Origin: Symsagittifera roscoffensis
Lineage: Eukaryota > Xenacoelomorpha > Acoela > Convolutidae
Reading direction: 5' to 3'
Assembly (NCBI RefSeq): GCF_963678635.1
Contig: NC_087070.1
Span: 48,279,467-48,343,466, forward strand
DNA: 64,000 nt
Shown: positions 55,937 through 63,035 of the stretch, one piece after another
How the letters are laid out: every line of letters begins with the position of its first letter
Position numbering within the stretch: position 1 is the first letter of the stretch
Position numbers and translations under genes: made by a program
The notes under the pieces: model-generated
Seen by the model: the letters and a program-made list of their open reading frames with translations, nothing else
The model's database searches: none
Told to the model about the DNA's origin: nothing

Positions 55937-56725
55937 ATGGCAGAAGCTATGTTCGAAGTTGTGTTACCTGATTATTTCAAAAAATTTCAACCAAATTTCA
56001 AATTTGTTATCACTGAAAAAATTCCTAATTTATCTACTTTTAAAAATTATGCTTTTGGAAGCCACTTCAAATCTGAATATTGCCCTTTTTCAGTCGAGAA
56101 TGAAAAAAAAACTCATTACCATATATTGATTCAAGTAGATTCAGAGGAACAATTAAACCAATTTTTTCCTTCCCAAAAATGTTTCAGTGTTCCTTGTATT
56201 TTCACTTGCTTCAAATACTTAGTTTCTCCTGCTAAAGATGTCAAAGGACACGGTGAGTTATTTGACAAGCTTAAACTAGCTCTCACTTATTCAGCACAAC
56301 CTGTTGCAGCCAATCTCGATTTGTTAGATTTCACTGCAATCAAAAAACGTTTACCCAATTTATTGCTTTCTACAACATCATCTAACAAACAAACTTCACC
56401 AAATCAAAACGTTTGCAAGAAATCTCCGGCCGTTGGGGGACAGAAACGAATTGATAATACAGTTACGCATGCTGCATCGTCGACGTCAAACAAATCCGTA
56501 AGAGTTTCGAATTCAGTTTCAAAGAAACATACAGAAAGCAGACATGTTCAAACAGATGAGATGAATACAGAAACTTTGAAAAGATTTGAAAGTTTAATTA
56601 ATGGACCCCATTCTGCCGCATTTTGTAAAATAATGGATATTTTGACAAGTGGATATGGAAAACTTGATGTAGATACTGATGTTTTGTTTGTGAAATTTAT
56701 TGTTGAAGAGAAAGTTAAGTTTTAA
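55937..56725 (+). CDS. Polinton accessory protein, Rep/HUH-endonuclease-like candidate (262 aa)
   Basis: Three short blocks occur in the order and spacing of rolling-circle Rep endonucleases: FKFVITEKIPN (~residues 20-30), HYHILIQVDS (~60-70, an H-x-H with a following Gln) and CFKYLVSPAKDVKG (~90-105, Y-x-x-x-x-x-K). In Rep proteins these are motifs I, II (metal-binding HUH) and III (nicking Tyr). No helicase domain follows; the remaining 150 residues are Ser/Lys-rich and end in a helical segment. The call is a hypothesis, since these motifs are short. It lies second in the plus-strand series. Confidence 0.5.
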   Translation: MAEAMFEVVLPDYFKKFQPNFKFVITEKIPNLSTFKNYAFGSHFKSEYCPFSVENEKKTHYHILIQVDSEEQLNQFFPSQKCFSVPCIFTCFKYLVSPAKDVKGHGELFDKLKLALTYSAQPVAANLDLLDFTAIKKRLPNLLLSTTSSNKQTSPNQNVCKKSPAVGGQKRIDNTVTHAASSTSNKSVRVSNSVSKKHTESRHVQTDEMNTETLKRFESLINGPHSAAFCKIMDILTSGYGKLDVDTDVLFVKFIVEEKVKF

Positions 56726-56772
56726 TTGATACTTTTCATTATTCCTTTTTCATTATATTGAGTTCAGTAAAC

Positions 56773-57180
56773 ATGATTTCAACTTTCGATTTAAAACTCA
56801 TTCATGAAATTTTTATAGACTTAAAATCACAATATCCAGACAAATCAGTCAGATTTCAGTATTTTTTAGCCACTTGTTTGTATTTAGATGCTGATATTAA
56901 TTTGGATTTTGTTTTGAAAAACAGACCATATGGTGGTTTAATTGGAATAGACAATTCGTCGCTCGACAAACACTTGAAACATTTCAAATTTCTTAGAATA
57001 CATGCTATTTTGCATGACGCAGCAGGATATTTGCAAGAAAAAAATCATACCGGTCCTGGGTACACATATGTTTTGCCTTGTCCAATAAAAAACTGTTACC
57101 TGGGTCACGTGACAGGTATTGCGTTTTGCTTATTTCTTAAAACATTCAGACCAAAGTTATTTCGTTTGTTGGAATGTTGA
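56773..57180 (+). CDS. Polinton accessory protein with HDAAGY and GPGY motifs (135 aa)
   Basis: The start is taken at MISTFDLKLIHEIF (56773). Features are KNRPYGGLIGIDNSSLDKHL, LHDAAGYLQEKNHTGPGYTY and PCPIKNCYLGHVTG. The HDAAGY and GPGY pieces recall parts of secreted/parvoviral phospholipase A2 (H-D-x-x-Y and G-P-G-N), but the order is reversed and the Cys framework is absent, so enzymatic identity is doubtful. Its stop lies 9 bases before the next start codon. Confidence 0.5.
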   Translation: MISTFDLKLIHEIFIDLKSQYPDKSVRFQYFLATCLYLDADINLDFVLKNRPYGGLIGIDNSSLDKHLKHFKFLRIHAILHDAAGYLQEKNHTGPGYTYVLPCPIKNCYLGHVTGIAFCLFLKTFRPKLFRLLEC

Positions 57181-57189
57181 GTGAAAGTC

Positions 57190-57777
57190 ATGTTTACCCA
57201 AAGAAAGAAAACTAAAAAAGTGTTTTTCAACCATCTCATTATTTTAGATATTGAAGGATTTAAATGTGGCAAGAAACCTTTGATCATAAAGGAATTTTCC
57301 GTTTGCTCTGCTAATACAATTGATACAATTCATTTTCTGCCACCAGTTCAATTCAACAATTTACCAAAAGAAGAGAAAAAAGCGTACAATTGGGTATCTA
57401 AATTTCTACACGGGCTTCGTTGGGACGAAGGTGAATACCCTTACCCATACTTGGATCAAATTTTTGACAGCATTCGTTTGAGGAACCCAAATTCCCATTT
57501 TTTTGCTAAAGGTACACAAAAATCTGTTTTATTAGCTGAATACTTGAAATTACCCGTGACCAATTTGGAAGATATTGGCTGCCCAAAGATTGAACAGTTA
57601 TTGGGTCAAGAAAAACATATTTGCAAACGACATTCTCATTTACTTCCCTCGCATCAATTATTAAAGCATTGTACCCGTAGAAAATCCAAAGTTTTTTTCG
57701 ATTGGTTACAAAATGAACTGTCCAATGATGCAAACAACCTTATCTCCAAATTTGGTGGTTTACGCTTCAATGACTAA
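57190..57777 (+). CDS. Polinton-borne RNase H/exonuclease-like protein (195 aa)
   Basis: The start is taken at the ATG of MFTQRKKTKKVFF (57190). The order FNHLIILDIEGFKCG, IKEFSVC, FLPPVQFNNLPKEEKKAYNW, HGLRWDEGEYPY, FFAKGTQKSVLL and LEDIGCPKIEQLL, then Cys/His and an HC...FFDWL ending, follows a family of small proteins common in invertebrate genomes and mobile DNA (pattern DxE, HGLxWxxG, VKGxEK, DLxxxGCP, HC, WL). The DIEG start suggests a DEDD/RNase H-like nuclease fold; this is inference. The stop codon overlaps the start of the next frame. Confidence 0.6.
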   Translation: MFTQRKKTKKVFFNHLIILDIEGFKCGKKPLIIKEFSVCSANTIDTIHFLPPVQFNNLPKEEKKAYNWVSKFLHGLRWDEGEYPYPYLDQIFDSIRLRNPNSHFFAKGTQKSVLLAEYLKLPVTNLEDIGCPKIEQLLGQEKHICKRHSHLLPSHQLLKHCTRRKSKVFFDWLQNELSNDANNLISKFGGLRFND

Positions 57778-58057
57778 TCAGAGTCCTGAAAACAGTTTAA
57801 CACCAAGAATTAAAGTTACTCTTACTCGGACAGGCATATTAGATTGTCGAGGAAAACCTCTCCTACAAAAATTCGAACAAATTACACTGAACGATATCGA
57901 AATTGATAATTTACGGAAATTTTTTACAGTTCTTGACTACTTTCACCTGTACAATGTCCAGACTCCAGGAATTTCGCCAGTCAATTCCGTTGTTCAATCT
58001 CAACCTGGAAGGGCTGCAACCTCAGCTGGGAGAGAGAAGACAAATCCATTTGCATGA
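57770..58057 (+). CDS. Polinton hypothetical protein (95 aa)
   Basis: It begins MTNQSPENSLTPRIKVTLTR and contains FEQITLNDIEIDNLRKFFTV. The ATG overlaps the end of the preceding gene by 8 bases. Its last ~100 bases overlap the start of the frame at 57954. No recognised family; a small structural or regulatory protein is possible. Confidence 0.45.
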   Translation: MTNQSPENSLTPRIKVTLTRTGILDCRGKPLLQKFEQITLNDIEIDNLRKFFTVLDYFHLYNVQTPGISPVNSVVQSQPGRAATSAGREKTNPFA

Positions 58058-58253
58058 CCATCAGCTTCCAGCTGAACTGAAAGAATTAGTCAAAACTGAT
58101 AACGTTGAGGAAATACATTTAGTTCAAGCCACTATCAGAGTTGCTGCTCATTTTGTTGTAAAGTTCAAATCTAATTGTAAACATGACAAATTCACAAAGT
58201 ATGAGTTTTTCTTCATTGAACGAGGAGTTGATTTGCCTGTTGAACCGAAATGA
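57954..58253 (+). CDS. Polinton hypothetical protein, first of a paralogous pair (99 aa)
   Basis: It begins MSRLQEFRQSIPLFNLNLEG and contains LPAELKELVKTDNVEEIHLV, AAHFVVKFKSN and YEFFFIERG. The same layout (LP-x-EL ... NVE-I ... A-x-x-V/I-KYK-N ... aromatic strand) recurs in the next gene, so they are tandem paralogues. No recognised function. Confidence 0.55.
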   Translation: MSRLQEFRQSIPLFNLNLEGLQPQLGERRQIHLHDHQLPAELKELVKTDNVEEIHLVQATIRVAAHFVVKFKSNCKHDKFTKYEFFFIERGVDLPVEPK

Positions 58254-58351
58254 CGAATCACATATATATGCCAAGTTTTGTGAATCATAATAAATATAAT
58301 TATTGATTGTTTTCATTTTCTTTTGATCTTGTGAGATTACTAGTTGCTAAC

Positions 58352-58648
58352 ATGTCGTGTTTGAAAATTCAAAATTTCAAAAAAATATTTTTGCCAAAAG
58401 AAAACACACAAAATGTGAGTTTAACAGGTGAGAATTTACCAAAAGAGTTATTAGACGAAATCAGTACCGGAAACGTAGAAAAAATTGTTCGGATACTTCT
58501 GACAGACAAAAACATAGCAAGATATATAATAAAATACAAACCAAACGGCAATAGATCAGAGAGAAAAAAAGGCGATTGGTATGCAGTTGTAACTATCAAC
58601 CTTGATACAAATAAGCAAAAAAAGTCTTCCAGTAAACATGGAAATTGA
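58352..58648 (+). CDS. Polinton hypothetical protein, second of a paralogous pair (98 aa)
   Basis: It begins MSCLKIQNFKKIFLPKENTQ and contains LPKELLDEISTGNVEKIVRI, ARYIIKYKPNGN and GDWYAVVTINL. It aligns by eye with the protein at 57954-58253 over about 60 residues, which indicates gene duplication inside the element. Its end overlaps the next gene by about 11 bases. Confidence 0.55.
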   Translation: MSCLKIQNFKKIFLPKENTQNVSLTGENLPKELLDEISTGNVEKIVRILLTDKNIARYIIKYKPNGNRSERKKGDWYAVVTINLDTNKQKKSSSKHGN

Positions 58649-58928
58649 AGAAACCACCACTGTCGAGAACAATGATTGCGACTTTGTTGACATTGGTGTT
58701 GCCGAAAAGTCTTTATCTCACGAAAACAGATCTTGGAAATTTTGTAATTCTGTTTCTCTTCCGTCTGCAGAAGTTGTCTTTTTCACGCAAGTCTGTTTCA
58801 TTTTCATTTTGCTCTCTTTATCTATTTCAAAATTGTCTTTTTACAACCTTAGTTGTGATGAGACTGCCATTTGGCTTTCAATACTATCCAGTACAGTTGG
58901 TTACATGTTACCCAATCCCAAATTATAA
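58638..58928 (+). CDS. Polinton small membrane protein, two TM segments (96 aa)
   Basis: The start is MEIEETTTVENNDCD (58638). A polar N-terminus is followed by SLPSAEVVFFTQVCFIFILL, then LSISKLSFYNL, then ETAIWLSILSSTVGYMLPNP. Two hydrophobic helices and the W-LSS-GY-LPNP ending match a small membrane protein I recall beside the ATPase in many Polinton-like and related linear DNA elements. Role unknown; a virion membrane or lysis-type role is speculation. Confidence 0.65.
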   Translation: MEIEETTTVENNDCDFVDIGVAEKSLSHENRSWKFCNSVSLPSAEVVFFTQVCFIFILLSLSISKLSFYNLSCDETAIWLSILSSTVGYMLPNPKL

Positions 58929-58930
58929 TA

Positions 58931-59623
58931 ATGAATAAGATCATTTCAACAAAAGATCGTCTGTTTATGTCCGTTTCAGGTCCCTCAGGATCTGGCAAAA
59001 CTGATTTAATTTTTCAAATGCTTCTCAAAGGTACATTCTATCCATCGTATAACAAGATATTTTATTTTTATCTTCACGATCAACCCAAATACCGTTCCTT
59101 TGTTTCTCACAACAAATTTGATATTGAATTTATAAAATTATCCAGCTTTGAAATTGTTAATAACTTACGGGATTGTATGATTGTCTTTGATGATACCTGT
59201 GAAGAAATTTTTAATGAAAAAGATTTTGTTAAATTAGCTACAGCAGGCCGACATAAAAATGTTCATGTTATTTATGTCAAGCACAATTTATTTCAGCAAA
59301 GTAAGCAATCACGTACAATAGATTTGAATACAACTCATTTAATTTTGTTCAAATCACCTCGAGACATTCAACAAATTGATTATTTAGGCAGACAGTTGAA
59401 TAATGCAAAATTCCTCCGTCATGCGTATCAGTTGGCAACGAAAGAAGATTTCGGTCATCTGTTGATAGACTTGGATCCCAAAACTTCAGAATGTCTTCGT
59501 TATTTGTCAAACATAGTTCCACCATCACCAACCATTTTCTATTTACCATCCTCAAAAGCAGTTATCACATCTCTTGAAAATGAAAGAGAAAGAATTATGT
59601 ATATTGAAGCAAATGCTCAATAG
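58931..59623 (+). CDS. ATP: Polinton DNA-packaging ATPase (FtsK/HerA type)
   Basis: The start is the ATG two bases after the preceding stop (MNKIISTKDRLFMSVSGPSG). Walker A is SGPSGSGKT (about residues 16-24), and Walker B is CMIVFDDT, with the acidic pair, about residue 85. A sensor-like block TAGRHKNVHVIYVKHNLFQQ follows. At about 230 residues it is typical for the Polinton/adenovirus-like A32-type packaging ATPases, which pump DNA into capsids. It looks whole. Its 3' end overlaps the next small gene. Confidence 0.9.
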   Translation: MNKIISTKDRLFMSVSGPSGSGKTDLIFQMLLKGTFYPSYNKIFYFYLHDQPKYRSFVSHNKFDIEFIKLSSFEIVNNLRDCMIVFDDTCEEIFNEKDFVKLATAGRHKNVHVIYVKHNLFQQSKQSRTIDLNTTHLILFKSPRDIQQIDYLGRQLNNAKFLRHAYQLATKEDFGHLLIDLDPKTSECLRYLSNIVPPSPTIFYLPSSKAVITSLENERERIMYIEANAQ

Positions 59624-59870
59624 TCGCCATTGTAGATCAATTTTGACAGGAGCTGATTCAAATTTTATTAGATTTCTTTGCGATTGTTTTGTAAATGTTT
59701 TTCTGGGACATGTTCCAGCTAACAAGAGTTTCATCGAGAGTAAGAAAATACCATTTGGAAAAATTGTTGACCCTAAGTTTAGTATCCGAGAAAAACGAAA
59801 AGTTCTGGCAAACAATATTTCACTGGTTAAATCAATCGGAGAATCGTGTTACATTTACCTGAAAAACTAG
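59613..59870 (+). CDS. Polinton small basic protein after ATPase (85 aa)
   Basis: The ATG overlaps the end of the ATPase frame. It reads MLNSRHCRSILTGADSNFIR, FLCDCFVNVFLGHVPANKS and REKRKVLANN. This layout (I-x-x-C-x-x-N-V/I-L-x-G-x-V-P ... K-K-x-V-L) is that of a small conserved protein often found in Polintons and related linear DNA elements. I know of no proven function. Confidence 0.6.
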   Translation: MLNSRHCRSILTGADSNFIRFLCDCFVNVFLGHVPANKSFIESKKIPFGKIVDPKFSIREKRKVLANNISLVKSIGESCYIYLKN

Positions 59871-59880
59871 AACCTTAAGC

Positions 59881-60816
59881 ATGTATGCTGAAGAATTCAT
59901 CCTCATTCCTCGAAAAACATATGCTCCAGATGAAAAAACTGCACCACAATCTCAAATCCTTCATAATCCATTAATTAACGACAAATCATCTCAACTCAAT
60001 TACATACAACGATTTCGAGAACGAAATATCAGCCGTGACTCTCCACCACCATTAAACCCAACATCTCCTATTCCCTTAACCCCTAGTAATGTAGTACCAA
60101 ATCTTCGAAAAAGAAATTTATCTGCGCTTACTAATTTCAGTGGTGATGGTGATGATGAAGCAGAAGAAAATATTGAATCATACAATTCTCAGCAGCAGAC
60201 AAGTTCAAAGAGATTAGAAAAAAAGGATGAAAAAAGTTATGGAAAAACCGCTGAAGTGTTTCGAAAGATTATGGAATCCATTCAAGAGCTATTGGAAGCT
60301 AATAAATTGGAAAGGGCAAACATAGTGCTGAAGCAGTTGTTCAAAGTTGAATCCTTGACATTAGACGTTGACGGATATGTTCTAATTCAAGGAAAACCAA
60401 CACTCGTTAAAATTGAATCCTTTTTGTACGATACACAGCAAAACACAAAAAAACTTGAAGGTGTTTTTTATCCTCAAATTTTGAAAGAACTGAATCTTGA
60501 TCCTAGCTTAGTGTCTAACACTTATGCCAAACAGATTCTCCGCTCGCTTAAGAGCGAAGCAGCTAAGCCCTCAACTTCTTCCTCCTTCGTCTCCGACAAC
60601 CCGACAACTGAGGACTCGAAGATATCAAAACCCTCCTCTTCGAAGACTCGATCGACAACTCTCAAACCCAGAACCAAGCAATCTGACAAAAGAAAAACCA
60701 AGAAAAAAGAATTTTTCCCCAACGACGACGATGACGACGATGATAAAAACTATGAAAGCAGTAAAGAATCGTTTGCGACAACGTCAACAAAAGAATGGAA
60801 ATCCTACTATCAGTGA
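59881..60816 (+). CDS. Polinton structural/accessory protein, charged tail (311 aa)
   Basis: It begins MYAEEFILIPRKTYAPDEKT, as do Polinton proteins whose N-terminus reads (M)Y-x-x-x-F-x-L-I/V-P. A Pro/Ser-rich linker follows, then a globular core (ESLTLDVDGYVLIQGKPTLV; TKKLEGVFYPQILKELNLDP), then a long Ser/Thr/Lys-rich tail with RKTKKKEFFPNDDDDDDDKN. The core looks like a small DNA- or protein-binding fold, unrecognised. The 3' end overlaps the integrase frame by about 86 bases in another frame, a normal packing feature here. Confidence 0.6.
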   Translation: MYAEEFILIPRKTYAPDEKTAPQSQILHNPLINDKSSQLNYIQRFRERNISRDSPPPLNPTSPIPLTPSNVVPNLRKRNLSALTNFSGDGDDEAEENIESYNSQQQTSSKRLEKKDEKSYGKTAEVFRKIMESIQELLEANKLERANIVLKQLFKVESLTLDVDGYVLIQGKPTLVKIESFLYDTQQNTKKLEGVFYPQILKELNLDPSLVSNTYAKQILRSLKSEAAKPSTSSSFVSDNPTTEDSKISKPSSSKTRSTTLKPRTKQSDKRKTKKKEFFPNDDDDDDDKNYESSKESFATTSTKEWKSYYQ

Positions 60817-61747
60817 AGAAAAGAAACTCAAATTACTCTACACGAAAGGTCCAGCTGCATTTGGTAGCGTTAAAAATTTAACAAATGCTAGTCAACTCTC
60901 ACCAGAAAAAGTTAGAAAATTTCTGAGATCTCAATCATCACATACAAAGTATGGATTGTTTCGTAAAACATATCCTCGGCTAAAAGTGATTGTTAACGAT
61001 ATCAACGAAATTTGGTCTCTTGACTTGGCTTATGTTGATAAATTGGCTAAATATAACCGAGGGGTACGATATTTATTAGTTGCTGTCGATTGTCTCTCTC
61101 GCTACTTACGAGTGGAACCCCTGAAGACCAAATATGCTAAAGAAACAACCGAAGCTTTCAAAAAAATGATCAAAACAAAACAACCAAAAAAAGTTTGGGT
61201 TGACAAAGGCACCGAGTTTAAAGGAGAGTTCGAAAAGTTATGTACTAAACGAGAAATCATCAAATACAATACTCACAGTGAAAAAAAATCAGCGTTTGCC
61301 GAAAGAAACATTCGATCGCTGAAAAATATTATCTACAAATATTTGGAGTTTGAATGGACTTACAGTTATATTGAAAAATTACAAAGTTTTGTTCAAACGA
61401 TTAACTCACGCGTTAATAGAGTTACAAAATTGGCTCCAAACAAGGTCACAAGAAAACATGTACCTGCTTTAGTTTCATTAATTGCAAACAGTTCATCGAA
61501 GTTGGTACAGAAACCAAAGTTTTATGTTGGTGATTATGTGCGAATAGCGAAGACTGACTTGCCTTTTAGAAAAGGTTACAAGCAGATTTTTACAGACGAA
61601 GTTTTTGAAATAGTTGCCATTCCTACTGTAAACCCTCCAACATACAGTCTCATTGATGCGGAAAAGGAAGAAATCAGCGGAAAATTTTATGAAAAAGAAC
61701 TTAGTTTAATTGGAAACAAAGCTGATTATAACGAAAATGGGCAGTGA
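60731..61747 (+). CDS. INT: Polinton integrase (retroviral type, rve)
   Basis: It inserts the linear element DNA. The first suitable Met is at 60731; the frame is open further upstream but overlaps the preceding gene. The catalytic triad is visible: Asp in IWSLDLAYVDKL, Asp in KKVWVDKGTEFKGEF, and Glu in KKSAFAERNIRSLKNIIYKY. Before it is a helical N-domain (ISEEKKLKLLYTKGPAAFG). After it is a C-terminal chromo-like/SH3-like part (KFYVGDYVRIAKTDLPFRKG; PPTYSLIDAEKEEISGKFYE). This is the typical Polinton integrase, about 340 residues. It looks whole and overlaps the penton gene start by about 11 bases. Confidence 0.93.
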   Translation: MTTMIKTMKAVKNRLRQRQQKNGNPTISEEKKLKLLYTKGPAAFGSVKNLTNASQLSPEKVRKFLRSQSSHTKYGLFRKTYPRLKVIVNDINEIWSLDLAYVDKLAKYNRGVRYLLVAVDCLSRYLRVEPLKTKYAKETTEAFKKMIKTKQPKKVWVDKGTEFKGEFEKLCTKREIIKYNTHSEKKSAFAERNIRSLKNIIYKYLEFEWTYSYIEKLQSFVQTINSRVNRVTKLAPNKVTRKHVPALVSLIANSSSKLVQKPKFYVGDYVRIAKTDLPFRKGYKQIFTDEVFEIVAIPTVNPPTYSLIDAEKEEISGKFYEKELSLIGNKADYNENGQ

Positions 61748-62606
61748 TGAGTTTACTGTACATTTGATTTCAACAGCATCAATGGATTATTTCCCAGACA
61801 ACACTTTGGCCAGTTTTAGAAATTTTTGTAAAGAAGAAATAGCTTTAGACGGAGATTGGAGAGTTGCTCTCTCAGAAATAATTTTCCCCACAAAATTAAA
61901 CAATGTTACTGATGAGGAATTTACGTACTTCAGAGCATCCGAAGTAGTAGCCAGTAAATCCAACGCTGGCAATCCGAATACAATTTCCAGACCCTACTAT
62001 GGCGAAAAAGTTTTTATCAAATCAGGAGAGTACACTTTTATAGAACAATTGATTAATGAGATAAAAACAAAACTCAAAGACAAAATTCATTTTGATGCGA
62101 GTCCTCAAGAAATCACGAATAGCATGAGCATTTGGATGAACGCAAATGAAGGAATCTCATTCCCAAGTCCCCAAATACCCAGTCTGTTAGGCTACAATGC
62201 AAAGCTTGATGAGAACGGTGAATATCACATTGGATACAAAATGATACCCTCCTTCGATGCATCTTATGAGGGAAACGAACTGTACGAATCTCATTTCCCA
62301 TATGACTTATCAAGTGGGACAAGTCTAATTTTTGTCTATATTGACATTATTCAATACCAAACTGTTGGTGATGCAAAGGCCCCATTGTTACGCGTCATTG
62401 ATTCAAATAGACGCATCAAAAACGGTAGTGCCTGCAGCATTGAACCTAATCATCGAAAAAACTTCACTAATTTAGACTATAAAAAATTATTCACTTCATC
62501 TGTACAATCAATATCGGTACAGTTGCGCACAGAAACTGGAAGACTAGTGCCCTTTGCAGGAACTGGTAAAGTTGTGTTGACTCTAAAATTCAAGCGCTTT
62601 GATTGA
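61737..62606 (+). CDS. Polinton minor capsid (penton-like) protein
   Basis: The start is taken at MGSDEFTVHLISTASMDYFP, which overlaps the integrase end. Then come NTLASFRNFCKEEIALDGDW and RVALSEIIFPTKLNNV. This N-terminus (D-F-x-x-x-L-x-S-x-x-S-x-x-x-F/Y-P-x-N-T ... I-x-L-x-G-x-W-x-V-A-L-x-E-I) is that of Polinton penton-type single-jelly-roll proteins, which sit at capsid vertices. The C-terminal half (LIFVYIDIIQYQTVGDAKAP; ISVQLRTETGRLVPF) is strand-rich. It looks whole. Confidence 0.88.
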   Translation: MGSDEFTVHLISTASMDYFPDNTLASFRNFCKEEIALDGDWRVALSEIIFPTKLNNVTDEEFTYFRASEVVASKSNAGNPNTISRPYYGEKVFIKSGEYTFIEQLINEIKTKLKDKIHFDASPQEITNSMSIWMNANEGISFPSPQIPSLLGYNAKLDENGEYHIGYKMIPSFDASYEGNELYESHFPYDLSSGTSLIFVYIDIIQYQTVGDAKAPLLRVIDSNRRIKNGSACSIEPNHRKNFTNLDYKKLFTSSVQSISVQLRTETGRLVPFAGTGKVVLTLKFKRFD

Positions 62607-62612
62607 AAACCA

Positions 62613-63035
62613 ATGGAACAATATTATGCAAAGCAAGCTTCACTTCCTCATTTCTCTGGACACTACCGACAACGCGGCAGTGGATTTGGCGCTTTGGCTG
62701 CTGGTATTGGTCGTGTTGCTATACCGTTTGCACGACGGGTTATTCTACCGGCTGCGAAAAAACTGGGCAGAGAACTTTTGATGAGTGCAGCGCCAGAACT
62801 AATTGATGTCGCTATGAAAAAGAAGTCTTCTAAACAAGCATTGAAAAACACTGTCACAAAAACTGCAAGAAAACAACTCGGTGGTGGTAGACGACGTCGT
62901 CGAAAGACACCAATGAATGGATTACGAAGAAGAAGGTCAGTAGGGGCTCGAAAAAGAAAAACAATCATTCGAAGAAAAACCAGACCAGTGAGAAGTCGAG
63001 CAGATTTTTTCTCAAACATAAAAAATGATCGCTAA
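62613..63035 (+). CDS. Polinton pVI/core-like basic protein (140 aa)
   Basis: The N-terminus MEQYYAKQASLPHFSGHYRQ, RGSGFGALAAGIGRVAIPFA resembles the Q-R-G-x-G-F/I-G amphipathic start of adenovirus pVI/pX-like proteins in Polintons. The second half is strongly basic (GGGRRRRRKTPMNGLRRRRS; RKRKTIIRRKTRPVRSRADF), as expected of a DNA-condensing core protein. It overlaps the major capsid start codon by 11 bases. Confidence 0.8.
   Translation: MEQYYAKQASLPHFSGHYRQRGSGFGALAAGIGRVAIPFARRVILPAAKKLGRELLMSAAPELIDVAMKKKSSKQALKNTVTKTARKQLGGGRRRRRKTPMNGLRRRRSVGARKRKTIIRRKTRPVRSRADFFSNIKNDR

Noticed and set aside
57506-57733. Minus-strand frame in the Polinton
   Set aside because: Antisense to the exonuclease-like gene, with no start context or family match.
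58871-58930. Longer N-terminus for the packaging ATPase
   Set aside because: The extension overlaps the membrane-protein gene in another frame. The ATG at 58931 directly follows its stop and places Walker A at the usual distance.
60524-60730. N-terminal extension of the integrase from 60524
   Set aside because: It overlaps the Ser/Lys-rich tail of the preceding gene and is of low complexity. The integrase fold starts later.
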